This document shows positions 36,941 through 44,309 of a stretch of 51,183 bases of DNA, one piece after another. The DNA is from Chlamydiota bacterium (GTDB taxonomy: Bacteria > Chlamydiota > Chlamydiia > Chlamydiales > Rhabdochlamydiaceae), in the NCBI GenBank assembly GCA_013287985.1, contig JABDCT010000007.1, positions 1-51,183 on the forward strand. Direction: 5' to 3'. The translations under genes and the position numbers were made by a program. The notes beneath the pieces were generated by a model. The model worked only from the letters and a program-made list of their open reading frames with translations. It was not told the origin of the DNA and searched no databases. Numbering within the stretch: the stretch's first letter is position 1; the number at the start of each line of letters is the position of its first letter.

Positions 36941-37941
36941 AACAGCGAAAATTAGGCAAACACGGCCCGATAGTGTCTGCGTTAGGTCTAGGCTGCATGG
37001 GCATGTCAGAAGTCTATGGACAACCCTCCGAAGAAAAAGCAGGCATCGAACTGATTCAAGCAGCCTACGCCATGGGGATTACCTTTTTCGATACAGCTGA
37101 CATGTATGGAAGAGGGGCTAATGAGATCCTTCTGGGGAAAAGCATAAAACCTTTTCGCAATAAAGTGATCATCGCGACAAAGTGCGGCATTGCGCGCAAC
37201 GGCGATGTGCTGAGCACTAATAACCACCCCGACTATATCAAAAAGGCATGCCACGACAGCTTAAAACGGCTCGATATCGAAACCATCGATCTCTACTATT
37301 TACATCGTTATAACCCAGAAACTCCTATCGAAGTATCTATGCAAACGATGCTAGATCTCATCAAACAAGGGAAAATCTGTCATGTTGGCCTCTCTGAAAT
37401 AGACGGAGAAATTGTTGAACGCGCCCACGCAGTCTTAGGAGATAAATTAATCGCCGTTCAGTCAGAGTATTCGATTGTTAATCGCCTATCTGCAGATCTT
37501 GTTTTACCGACCTGTCGCAAACTAGGCATTGCTTTTGTTCCTTTTAGTCCTATTGCTAGAGGACTACTATCCGGAAAAATCAAAGACACAAAGTCTTTTA
37601 CGGAAAGTGGCGCTTTCGATTTTCGCAGCGTCCATCCCCAATTTCAACAGAGCGCCCTTAAAACCAATTTGCATTTGATCGACGCCGTTAGTGCAATAGC
37701 AAAGAAAAAAAAATGCACGCCGGCTCAGCTATCCCTTGCTTGGCTGCTTGCTCAAGGTGAGGATATTATCCCGATTCCAGGAACGAGAAGGATCCAGTAC
37801 CTCAAGGAAAACATCAGTTCATTGGATGTGCATCTATCGAAAGAGGACCTCTCTGCCTTAGATAGCGCGATGGAAAAAAACCCCGTAGAAGGCGGGCGTT
37901 ATCCCGAAGAAATGATCAAGATCTCCTACTTGAAATTCTAA
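36937..37941 (+). CDS. Aldo/keto reductase
   Basis: The start is placed at 36937 (MKQRKLGKHGPIVSALGLGC), which overlaps the preceding stop as ATGA; the open frame extends to 36907 but inside the previous gene. The 334-residue TIM-barrel protein has GCMGMSEVYG, the catalytic Asp and Tyr in FFDTADMYG, Lys in IIATKCG and His in YYLHRYNPETP. The NADPH-binding end IPIPGTRRIQYLKEN is typical. It resembles YakC/pyridoxal-reductase-like members. Substrate is unknown. The coupling with a hemerythrin-like protein suggests a redox role (inference). Confidence 0.93.
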   Translation: MKQRKLGKHGPIVSALGLGCMGMSEVYGQPSEEKAGIELIQAAYAMGITFFDTADMYGRGANEILLGKSIKPFRNKVIIATKCGIARNGDVLSTNNHPDYIKKACHDSLKRLDIETIDLYYLHRYNPETPIEVSMQTMLDLIKQGKICHVGLSEIDGEIVERAHAVLGDKLIAVQSEYSIVNRLSADLVLPTCRKLGIAFVPFSPIARGLLSGKIKDTKSFTESGAFDFRSVHPQFQQSALKTNLHLIDAVSAIAKKKKCTPAQLSLAWLLAQGEDIIPIPGTRRIQYLKENISSLDVHLSKEDLSALDSAMEKNPVEGGRYPEEMIKISYLKF

Positions 37942-37989
37942 TCCCTAGTTTATTGATTCCCAGAACCCTATGAAATCGCTTTAATATTT

Positions 37990-38005
37990 GTACCAAATTT
38001 GGTAC
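37990..38005 (+). promoter_or_regulatory. Palindromic operator of the toxin-antitoxin pair
   Basis: GTACCAAATTTGGTAC is a perfect 16-base palindrome, ending 11 bases before the GTG of the toxin remnant. Autoregulation by the antitoxin's helix-turn-helix domain is typical, so this is its probable binding site. Confidence 0.7.
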
Positions 38006-38015
38006 ACTTACAGGA

Positions 38016-38534
38016 GTGAACGATATTCCTCCAAAGAAGATTGTCAGCGTCCGCTTTTGGCGACATGAAAATGGGAAAGAACCCGTTCGTGAATGGTTAA
38101 AAGACTTGCCGAAAGAGCAAAGAAGAATCATCGGAGAGGATATTAGGGAGCGTTTTCAAAATTTTTTAATGTTTGGGCTGACGTGAAAGCTCCCGCGGTT
38201 GAGTTCTCGCAAAAGGGGTAGTATGAATCCAATACAACCCCTTTTGCGAGAACTCAACCCCGGGGCTTTGACGCAGCCGAAACATCAAAAACTTTTGAAA
38301 ACGCTCCCTAAAACCGTTGAAATGGGATGGCCGTTGGGCATGCCTTTGGTCCGCAGCCTTGGAAAAGGATTATGGGAGGTGCGCAGCTCTTTCCGCGAGG
38401 GTATTGCTCGGGTTATCTTCAAAATGGTTGATCAACAAATGGTTTTGTTGCATGGCTTTGTTAAGAAGAGTCAAAAGACGCCGTCGCAAGACATGGAAAT
38501 AGCGTTGCGAAGAGCAAAAATGTTGGAGCATTGA
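38016..38534 (+). pseudogene. RelE/HigB-like toxin (Gp49 family) split by a palindromic element
   Basis: The 5' part (GTG at 38016, with an AGGAG overlapping the region just upstream) reads VNDIPPKKIVSVRFWRHENG and on to RRIIGEDI, then enters the insert and stops at 38184. The 3' part continues from 38311 as KTVEMGWPLGMPLVRSLGKG and on to LLHGFVKKSQKTPSQDMEIA. Removing 38146-38310 restores one frame of 117 codons, matching the usual size of this toxin family, with the join GEDI-KTVE. The intact protein would be a ribosome-dependent mRNA endonuclease. As it stands the toxin is almost certainly dead. The cognate antitoxin is intact just downstream. Confidence 0.92.
38146..38308. mobile_element. 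163-base palindromic MITE-like element with TA target duplication
   Basis: Terminal inverted repeats begin GGGAGCGTTTTCAAAA and pair along nearly the whole element, with a central stem GAGTTCTCGCAAAAGGGG. It is flanked by TA on both sides (38144-38145 and 38309-38310), and the interrupted gene needs only one TA. A TA duplication is the mark of the IS630/Tc1-mariner superfamily, so the element is probably moved by such a transposase encoded elsewhere. It codes for no protein of its own. Confidence 0.9.
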
Positions 38535-38535
38535 T

Positions 38536-38817
38536 ATGAAAAATAAAAAACATCTCGGATCTTCCTTTGATGATTTTCTTCATGAAGAAGGAATTCTTGA
38601 AGAAGTTACAGAAGTTGCTGCTAAGCGTGTTTTTGTCTTTCAACTCGAAAAAGAAATGCAAAAACAGAAAATCGATAAGATGGAATTGGCTGAACGCATG
38701 GAAACAAGTCGTTCTGCTGTAGATCGCATCCTTGATCCTGAATCACCTTCCACATTACGAACATTTGCAAAAGCAGCTAGAGCAATAGGAAAACATCTAA
38801 AAATTAGCTTGGCATAA
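38536..38817 (+). CDS. XRE-family antitoxin
   Basis: The 93-residue protein has a helix-turn-helix of the XRE type (DKMELAERMETSRSAVDRIL) and the end LRTFAKAARAIGKHLKISLA, typical of antitoxins paired with Gp49-type toxins. The ATG follows the toxin stop by one base (TGATATG context). It would bind the operator at 37990-38005. Since the toxin is broken, the antitoxin is now unpaired but has stayed intact, either because the insertion is recent or because it has an outside role. Confidence 0.92.
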   Translation: MKNKKHLGSSFDDFLHEEGILEEVTEVAAKRVFVFQLEKEMQKQKIDKMELAERMETSRSAVDRILDPESPSTLRTFAKAARAIGKHLKISLA

Positions 38818-38825
38818 GTACTATT

Positions 38826-38905
38826 TAACCTATTGTGCTAAAATGGGTTTCCTGATTTAGTGAGGTTTTAGCGACGCCCACGAACAGGTTCTATCGTGGA
38901 TTGTC
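38826..38905 (+). repeat. Direct repeat, left copy (80 bases, promoter-containing)
   Basis: 79 of 80 bases are identical to 40405-40484. The unit contains an extended -10 box (TGCTAAAAT, -10 at 38839-38844) and a small hairpin CCACGA/TCGTGG. In the right copy the unit leads into the gene at 40503; here it leads into the ftsY relic. The repeats bound a 1.5-kb segment. Confidence 0.93.
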
Positions 38906-38914
38906 TGATACCTG

Positions 38915-39059
38915 CGGAGATCGACGACCTCATGCCATTTGATGGCGCAGCCTACGCAGATGCGCTTTTTTCGGAGTAACTATGCTTACAAGTAGATACC
39001 AGTTCTACCGTGAGCATAAATATGTGAGCTTCGCATTGAATGACCTCGAAAGGCTCTAA
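38915..39059 (+). pseudogene. Relic: ftsY 3' end joined to a hemerythrin-like 5' end
   Basis: Bases 38915-38979 read EIDDLMPFDGAAYADALFSE and stop, matching the end of ftsY at 34231 with two or three changes. Two bases later, 38982-39059 read MLTSRYQFYREHKYVSFALN and on to DLERL and stop, matching the start of the hemerythrin-like gene at 36317. At the DNA level the match is clearly lower than at the protein level, so the copy is old or came from a relative. In this copy the deiminase-like gene is missing between the two parts. Not a functional gene. Confidence 0.92.
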
Positions 39060-39086
39060 AGCTATGCTAAACTACGCATTTAGAGC
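39053..39086 (+). terminator. Hairpin at the end of the relic
   Basis: GCTCTAAA (39053-39060) pairs with TTTAGAGC (39079-39086) around 18 bases that contain a further TGC/GCA pair. No T-run follows. It starts inside the relic's stop codon region. Terminator or breakpoint hairpin, uncertain. Confidence 0.45.
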
Positions 39087-39150
39087 GTAATGTTTCGATA
39101 TAAAACTGAATCTTGACACAATCCCCTTCTCGGCTTAACAATATTTGCAT

Positions 39151-39816
39151 ATGTTTGGCGTTAGCACTGTTTTCTTTTCATTATTTTTGCTCATCTCAAG
39201 ATGTGTCTTTTCATGCGAAGAGGAAAGAACTATCGATTATCCTCCGCCCCAAAATAACGTGGACTATGAAATTGACTCGCTTTTAACAGGAGCAGAAAAA
39301 GATTTATATTCTGGGAACTTCAATATTTCTATTGCAAAGCTAGAAAAAGCAGAATTGCTACTGCCTTTGACTCAGGATTCTGAAGACTTTAGAAAGCTTC
39401 GCCTCTCATTAGATAGAGCTATAACCATCACTTGCATTGAAGGACCTACCGAACGCAGTTTGCGCCACTTTGAATCCTTTGAAACTCTTCTTTCCACAAA
39501 AAACTGCTCAAGCGAAAACAACCAACCAGTAATTCGCAAGAATTGGCCTTTTAGTGGGCCAGATGAGCCTATGACAACATCTGAATGTATAAGTACTGTA
39601 AGCAACACAATGAGAAAAGTTAACCTAGCAGCAGCAGCGCTGCCAGTAAACAAAGCTACAATGTTTATAGTCCAATCTAGCATATTTGCTCTTGAGAACG
39701 CCGCCAAAAAATGCTGTCAACAAAGAGGATTTTGGAAAACATGTGTACAACCACTCGTCAATGCATGGAAAGACATGGAAATTTTAAGAATTCCTCCGGA
39801 TCCTGCATGGGATTGA
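39151..39816 (+). CDS. Secreted hypothetical protein
   Basis: The start is placed at 39151 (MFGVSTVFFSLFLLISRCVF), though 39145 is also possible. The 221-residue product has a signal peptide ending near Cys-Glu-Glu. The mature part is helical with a tetratricopeptide-like stretch (YSGNFNISIAKLEKAELLLP) and five or more cysteines, suggesting disulphides outside the cytoplasm. It is richer in A and T than the flanking conserved genes. The next gene starts inside its last codons. No family is recognised. It lies in the 1.5-kb segment between direct repeats and may be foreign. Confidence 0.72.
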   Translation: MFGVSTVFFSLFLLISRCVFSCEEERTIDYPPPQNNVDYEIDSLLTGAEKDLYSGNFNISIAKLEKAELLLPLTQDSEDFRKLRLSLDRAITITCIEGPTERSLRHFESFETLLSTKNCSSENNQPVIRKNWPFSGPDEPMTTSECISTVSNTMRKVNLAAAALPVNKATMFIVQSSIFALENAAKKCCQQRGFWKTCVQPLVNAWKDMEILRIPPDPAWD

Positions 39817-40346
39817 TTAGCCGTCTGGGTCGTTTTACGCTCTTTATCGGATTATTAGCTGGAAGCATTTGTTCTAAAGCTGATGGAGCTGTTCTATTAG
39901 ATAAAAAGTATGTTTTTTCCGATCCGGTTTTCAGTTTTTCAAACCTCAATACAGTGAGTTTCTCAATCTCTAAGTCCCACAATGAAATCGATGTCGACTT
40001 AAACGCTATCTTGCAATCGGTAGTAGGCAATCAGGTAAAAGTCGTTTTTTCTAAGAAGGAAGATCCTGTAGATGTAAAAACACTGCAATCAAAGGTTCAG
40101 TATTTTGTTCTCCTAATAAAAGCTAAAGATGATCTTTATCTGATGACTACAAATGCCGTTGTTAGCGGAACCACTTTTAATGGATTTAAAGAAACAATAC
40201 CCATTTATGGAAATACCTATCTCATCCAGCCAGAAAAAAAAGAAATCGAAGACAAGCTTAAATCGGACCTAAACGAATTCTTTCAATTATACTTAAAGAC
40301 CAACTCTGCAAACTTAAGCAAAGTTGTGTTTTACTCCGAAACGTAG
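39807..40346 (+). CDS. Secreted hypothetical protein, coupled to the previous gene
   Basis: The frame is open from 39711, but the start at 39807 (MGLISRLGRFTLFIGLLAGS) is preferred: it gives a clean signal peptide and overlaps the preceding stop by ten bases. The 179-residue product has a mature part that is beta-rich (YVFSDPVFSFSNLNTVSFSI) and a helical end. Pairing of two small secreted proteins with overlapping genes suggests they act together. No family is recognised. Its sequence is AT-rich like its partner's. Confidence 0.72.
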   Translation: MGLISRLGRFTLFIGLLAGSICSKADGAVLLDKKYVFSDPVFSFSNLNTVSFSISKSHNEIDVDLNAILQSVVGNQVKVVFSKKEDPVDVKTLQSKVQYFVLLIKAKDDLYLMTTNAVVSGTTFNGFKETIPIYGNTYLIQPEKKEIEDKLKSDLNEFFQLYLKTNSANLSKVVFYSET

Positions 40347-40367
40347 TCTGCAAGAGCCTGTTTTTTC

Positions 40368-40392
40368 GGGCACGGGCACGAACACCGGCACG
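40368..40392. repeat. Short GGGCAC hexamer repeat
   Basis: GGGCACGGGCACG, six bases, then GGCACG. It resembles the longer repeat at 30031-30061 and lies just before the right direct repeat. Function unknown. Confidence 0.65.
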
Positions 40393-40404
40393 ATAAAAAT
40401 TAGC

Positions 40405-40484
40405 TAACCTATTGTGCTAAAATGAGTTTCCTGATTTAGTGAGGTTTTAGCGACGCCCACGAACAGGTTCTATCGTGGATTGTC
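40405..40484 (+). repeat. Direct repeat, right copy; promoter and leader of the gene at 40503
   Basis: One base differs from 38826-38905. It contains TGCTAAAAT (-10 at 40418-40423) and the small hairpin CCACGA/TCGTGG. A GGAG lies about seven bases before the ATG at 40503. This is probably the original copy, since a plausible gene follows it. Confidence 0.93.
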
Positions 40485-40502
40485 AGAAACTTCGGAGTCT
40501 GT

Positions 40503-41126
40503 ATGCCCTATTCGGAAATCTATCTCTACTCACCTCTCTCGCCGAAAACTGTGTGCGAGGGACAAAATCGTGCACTCCTTTTGCAATTTATTCTTTCAGA
40601 AATCTTCCACGCAAAAGATGCGCACCAGAAAGATGACCCCCTCGAGTTTGTCTTCACTTCCCCTGCCTGCTTCTTCCCCTACGACTGGTCTTGCGAAGTC
40701 GGCTGCTTAAACAAAATCCAAGAACACGCCGGCCTCCTTGAATACGCATTTCCCAATTTGCAAGAAGCGACAGAGCAGTTCCACAACCACCTCGACCAGA
40801 TTCTGGCGACTGTGATTGCTCATGGTAGAGCGGGAGAAGAAATTTCTACCGGCGCTCTTCGTGCAGCTCTTAGCCAGATCTACCGCTACCTTCAGCCCTT
40901 TTTAATTGCTGAAAAAGAAAGCGAAAATCTTGTACTCTTTCTTCTGAAGAATGCCGATGAGATCAATGAACTCGATGATTTCCAATCTCTGCTCAAACGG
41001 ATGTTCCCAGAAGGACTTGAATCCATTACTCATCTTATGCGTCAACACTACCAAAGCCGCGGCTATGACAATCTGCTCCCCGAAATCGACCGACTCATGA
41101 TGAACTATGCGCGAACAACTCATTAG
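40503..41126 (+). CDS. Hypothetical helical protein upstream of priA
   Basis: The 207-residue protein has no signal peptide or membrane segment. It begins with aromatic residues (MPYSEIYLYSPLSPK), then is helical and acidic. Its stop overlaps the start of the next gene by 20 bases, so the two are coupled. A GGAG site and the direct-repeat promoter lie upstream. In Chlamydia, priA is also next to hypothetical genes, so this may be an ordered conserved cluster, but I do not recognise the family. Confidence 0.7.
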   Translation: MPYSEIYLYSPLSPKTVCEGQNRALLLQFILSEIFHAKDAHQKDDPLEFVFTSPACFFPYDWSCEVGCLNKIQEHAGLLEYAFPNLQEATEQFHNHLDQILATVIAHGRAGEEISTGALRAALSQIYRYLQPFLIAEKESENLVLFLLKNADEINELDDFQSLLKRMFPEGLESITHLMRQHYQSRGYDNLLPEIDRLMMNYARTTH

Positions 41127-41718
41127 CGATGCTCTTCTCTATTTTCGCGAGGTGCACGGCGTTGCACCTCTTCCAAAAGAGAAGAAGAAAGCAGAAGTTG
41201 TAAAACTCCCCGATCCACCCAAACCTGTAGTAAAAGCCGTCCCGCCTCCTCAACCACAGCCCAAGAAAGTGGAAGAGGTCAGCTGGAGCTCGTCTTTGCG
41301 CGCGGAAGTGGCTGCTGCCCTTCCCGAGATGCGCCTGACAAGCACGATTCCCGACGATTCTGCTGCGCGCTCCAAAGCAAAGCAATACGCTGCTGTGATT
41401 CTGCTCTCGTTTGATCCGGGCGAGCTGGCCTTTTTCAAGGCTCTTGGCGAGGCGATCATGCGCCTTCCTGCTCCGGTGCAGATCATCGATGGAACCAAAC
41501 TCACGAAGGAAAATCGCTGGCCTAGCTTCTTGGAGGAGAGAGCGGCAAGACTGTTCATTGCCGAAGAGCGGGCTCTTGATCACTCTGCACACGCTCTCAT
41601 CAAAAATGCCGGAAAACCGCTGATTCTTCTTGCGCCAATTCCTGAATACGCTAAAAATCCCTCCCTCAAGCGCCTACTGTGGTCAAAGATATGCCATCAG
41701 CTCTCTCAGTCATCTTAG
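41107..41718 (+). CDS. Hypothetical protein overlapping priA
   Basis: The 203-residue product has a proline/lysine-rich linker at about 20-60 (KPVVKAVPPPQPQPKKVEEV) and a C-terminal domain with alternating strands and helices (YAAVILLSFDPGELAFFKAL, GKPLILLAPIPEYAKNP). It overlaps the preceding gene by 20 bases and the priA start by about 28. The C-terminal part has an alpha/beta look, but no motif I can name. Its position just before priA matches a hypothetical gene in Chlamydia. Function unknown. Confidence 0.75.
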   Translation: MREQLISDALLYFREVHGVAPLPKEKKKAEVVKLPDPPKPVVKAVPPPQPQPKKVEEVSWSSSLRAEVAAALPEMRLTSTIPDDSAARSKAKQYAAVILLSFDPGELAFFKALGEAIMRLPAPVQIIDGTKLTKENRWPSFLEERAARLFIAEERALDHSAHALIKNAGKPLILLAPIPEYAKNPSLKRLLWSKICHQLSQSS

Positions 41719-43892
41719 ATGAAGGGGTTCTCTATCCACTCGATTACGCAGCTCCAGATCACCTGATCAAGGTGGGCACGCGCGTGCGCGTTCCTCTCCA
41801 AAAAAGGGTGGTTAAGGGCACTGTCATTGCGATTAAAGAGAGCGATACACGTAGCTTAAAGCCGATTGTCGAGGCGCTCGAAGAGTTCTTCCCTCCCGAT
41901 CTGTTTGAACTAGGTATGTGGATGGCGCATTATTATGCCACGCCGCTGGGTAAGGTCTTTCAAGTGCTGTTGCCGCCGAGCGTGCGCAAGGGACTCGTCA
42001 AAGCCAAGGTGCAGCAGTTCGTCCGCCCGCTGGTCAGCCTCAATCAGCTGCGCGAAGAGTGCGAGAAGCTGAGGATGAAACATGCAGCGCAGGCTAAGGT
42101 CCTCGATGCCCTCTTGCAATCCCCAAAGGGGCTGCTCCTGTCAGAGCTGCTCGAAATTGCCGAGGTCTCGCAGAGTCCCATCCAGACACTCTCCAAGCGC
42201 AAAGTCCTTGAGATTTTCGACATGACCATCGAGCGCTCGCCGATCTTGGATCAGGATTTTTTTCCCACTAAAGCCAAGAAATTGGGAGAGGAGCAGCAGC
42301 AGGCGCTGGATAAGATCCGCACAAGTCTGGAGAAAAACGCGCTGCAGGTCCATCTGCTCCACGGTGTGACGGGAAGCGGCAAGACTGAGGTCTATCTGCA
42401 AGCTATCGATGCCGCTCTGAAATCTGGCAAAAGCGTCATCTGGCTGGTGCCGGAGATCGCTCTGACTTCACAGATGATTGAGCGCCTAAAGGGCAGATTC
42501 CAGCAGCCGCTTGCGGTTTTGCACCATCGCCTCTCGCAGGGCGAGCGCTACGACGCGTGGCAGCAGATCCGCTCAGGGCGCACACGCATCATTTTGGGAG
42601 CGCGCTCGGCGATTTTTAGCCCCACTCCCCTGCTCGGTCTGATTATCGTCGATGAGGAGCATGAGCCCTCCTATAAACAGAGCGACGACAGCCCGAAATA
42701 CCACGCCCGCGATGTCGCCGTCATGCGCGGCAAATTAGCCGGAGCAACCGTCGTGCTCGGTAGCGCCACTCCCAGCCTGGAGAGCTACACGAATGCGCTC
42801 GGTGGCAAATATATCTTAAGCGAGTTGCACAAACGCGCCGATAAGGCCCTACTTCCCAACGTCAAAATCATCGACATGCGCCCGGAAACGGAAAAAGCGC
42901 GCGGATTTACGCTCTTCTCAGAAGCGCTGATCGACGGGATCAAGCAGCGCATCAAAAATGGCGAGCAGACCCTCCTTTTTCTGAACCGCCGCGGCTATCA
43001 TACTTCTGCCGTCTGCCAGAAGTGCTCCTATATCGTCATCTGTCCGCACTGCGACATCAGCCTCACCTATCACTTAGGCAGCCAGATCCTCGCCTGCCAC
43101 CTGTGCGACTACCGCATCCCGCCTCCGCGCACCTGTCCTTCGTGCAAATGCGAGGATGCGCTCAAATTCAAAGGCGCCGGAACCGAAATGGTGCAGCGCG
43201 CGCTGCATGCGCTGCTGCCTGACGTGCGCACGCTGCGTCTCGACGCCGATACCACGCGCCATAAGGGCAGCCATGAACAGCTCTTTAAGCAGTTCCGCGC
43301 CGGCAAGGCTGACGTCTTGATTGGTACGCAGATGATCGCCAAGGGCCTCCACTTTTCTCTTGTCACACTGGTGGGGATCTTGGCAGCTGACGCCAGTCTC
43401 GGCATCCCCGATTTCCGCGCGGCCGAAAATGTCTTTCAGCTCCTGACGCAGGTGGCAGGCAGATCAGGACGCGGAGAGCTAGCGGGTGAAGTGATCATCC
43501 AGACGCGCCTACCCGACCATCCGACGATTGTGCTGGCCTCTAAACAGGACTACCGCGCTTTTTATGAGGATGAGATCAAGGTGCGCGAGCTCTTCCACTA
43601 TCCTCCCTTTACGCACCTCATCAAACTCACCTTCGCCAGCAAAGACAGTGCCGACTGCCTCAAGGAAGCAGAGAAAATCCGCTCATCTCTGATCAATGCA
43701 CTACCGCCATCGGTTGAGATCAACCCGGTGATTCCCTGCGGGTATGCCAAAATTAAAGAGATGTATCGCTTTCAGTGTCTGATTAAGACGAAGAGTGTAG
43801 GTGCTGTGGTAGAATACCTAGCGCAGATCCCGCGCAAGCGGCCGGATCTGCGCATTTCTATTGACGTCGACCCTGTGTCGACCTATTTTTGA
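41691..43892 (+). CDS. priA: Primosomal helicase PriA
   Basis: PriA restarts stalled replication forks. The start is placed at the ATG at 41691 (MPSALSVILDEGVLYPLDYA); a GTG at 41679 is possible. The 733-residue protein has the 3'-DNA-binding N-terminal part, then helicase motifs GVTGSGKTEVYLQAI (Walker A), DEEHEPSYKQ (DEEH box), GSATPSLES, a zinc-binding insert with eight cysteines (CQKCSYIVICPHCD, then CHLCDYRIPPPRTCPSC), GTQMIAKGLHF and AGRSGRGELAGE. All are intact. The 3' end overlaps the convergent Inc-like gene by ten bases. Confidence 0.97.
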   Translation: MPSALSVILDEGVLYPLDYAAPDHLIKVGTRVRVPLQKRVVKGTVIAIKESDTRSLKPIVEALEEFFPPDLFELGMWMAHYYATPLGKVFQVLLPPSVRKGLVKAKVQQFVRPLVSLNQLREECEKLRMKHAAQAKVLDALLQSPKGLLLSELLEIAEVSQSPIQTLSKRKVLEIFDMTIERSPILDQDFFPTKAKKLGEEQQQALDKIRTSLEKNALQVHLLHGVTGSGKTEVYLQAIDAALKSGKSVIWLVPEIALTSQMIERLKGRFQQPLAVLHHRLSQGERYDAWQQIRSGRTRIILGARSAIFSPTPLLGLIIVDEEHEPSYKQSDDSPKYHARDVAVMRGKLAGATVVLGSATPSLESYTNALGGKYILSELHKRADKALLPNVKIIDMRPETEKARGFTLFSEALIDGIKQRIKNGEQTLLFLNRRGYHTSAVCQKCSYIVICPHCDISLTYHLGSQILACHLCDYRIPPPRTCPSCKCEDALKFKGAGTEMVQRALHALLPDVRTLRLDADTTRHKGSHEQLFKQFRAGKADVLIGTQMIAKGLHFSLVTLVGILAADASLGIPDFRAAENVFQLLTQVAGRSGRGELAGEVIIQTRLPDHPTIVLASKQDYRAFYEDEIKVRELFHYPPFTHLIKLTFASKDSADCLKEAEKIRSSLINALPPSVEINPVIPCGYAKIKEMYRFQCLIKTKSVGAVVEYLAQIPRKRPDLRISIDVDPVSTYF

Positions 43893-44209
43893 TCTTTCTT
43901 TGTTTCAGCAGTAGGAGCGCCTAATAAAAAGGAGCCGATCGACTGTCTGAGGTGTCCCCAAAACTCTCCACAATTTTCATAAATCGTTGCGCCGCCGAAA
44001 TAGGTCAATGCGAGCAGGGCAGCACCTGTGACGAGTCCAGATAGTGTGAAAGTAAACACGAGGAGAAGGCCTAGAATGGGCAGGACAATTTCGCAAATCA
44101 CCGCGATGATGGGGTACTTGTACATTAATGTTTTTAGGTCATCTTGTCCTTCAGCCTGTAGCTTCAAGAACTCATTGTAGTACTGACCGGTAACTTCTTT
44201 GGTTGTCAT
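43883..44209 (-). CDS. Small two-helix membrane protein, Inc-like
   Basis: The 108-residue protein has soluble N- and C-terminal ends and two closely spaced membrane helices at about 32-72 (IIAVICEIVLPILGLLLVF, then LVTGAALLALTYFGGATIY). This bilobed hydrophobic layout is the hallmark of chlamydial inclusion membrane proteins, but it also occurs in ordinary small membrane proteins. An AGGAGG lies five bases before the ATG. The gene is convergent with priA and divergent from lysS. Inc is a candidate call; type III export cannot be seen in sequence. Confidence 0.65.
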   Translation of the reverse strand: MTTKEVTGQYYNEFLKLQAEGQDDLKTLMYKYPIIAVICEIVLPILGLLLVFTFTLSGLVTGAALLALTYFGGATIYENCGEFWGHLRQSIGSFLLGAPTAETKKDQK

Positions 44210-44273
44210 AGAACCTCCTGTAAAGTAAAGAAATTATAAACATGTCCGGAATAATAAGTTAAGGAAAATTTCC

Positions 44274-44309
44274 GGCTCTGGTATGCTCCCGAGTCATGTT
44301 TCCAGAGCC
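44274..44309 (+). promoter_or_regulatory. Hairpin over the lysS start codon
   Basis: GGCTCTGG (44274-44281) is the exact reverse complement of CCAGAGCC (44302-44309). The ATG at 44296 lies in the 20-base loop. No Shine-Dalgarno sequence is seen. The structure could set or limit lysS translation. Confidence 0.6.

Noticed and set aside
38199-38310. Start of a 111-residue frame within the palindromic element
   Set aside because: These codons belong to the inserted element; the toxin reading begins only after it.
38982-39059. 25-residue peptide gene
   Set aside because: It is a truncated copy of the hemerythrin-like N terminus without any functional part.
38826-40484. CRISPR-like repeats
   Set aside because: Only two copies, 1.5 kb apart, with no spacers and no cas genes.
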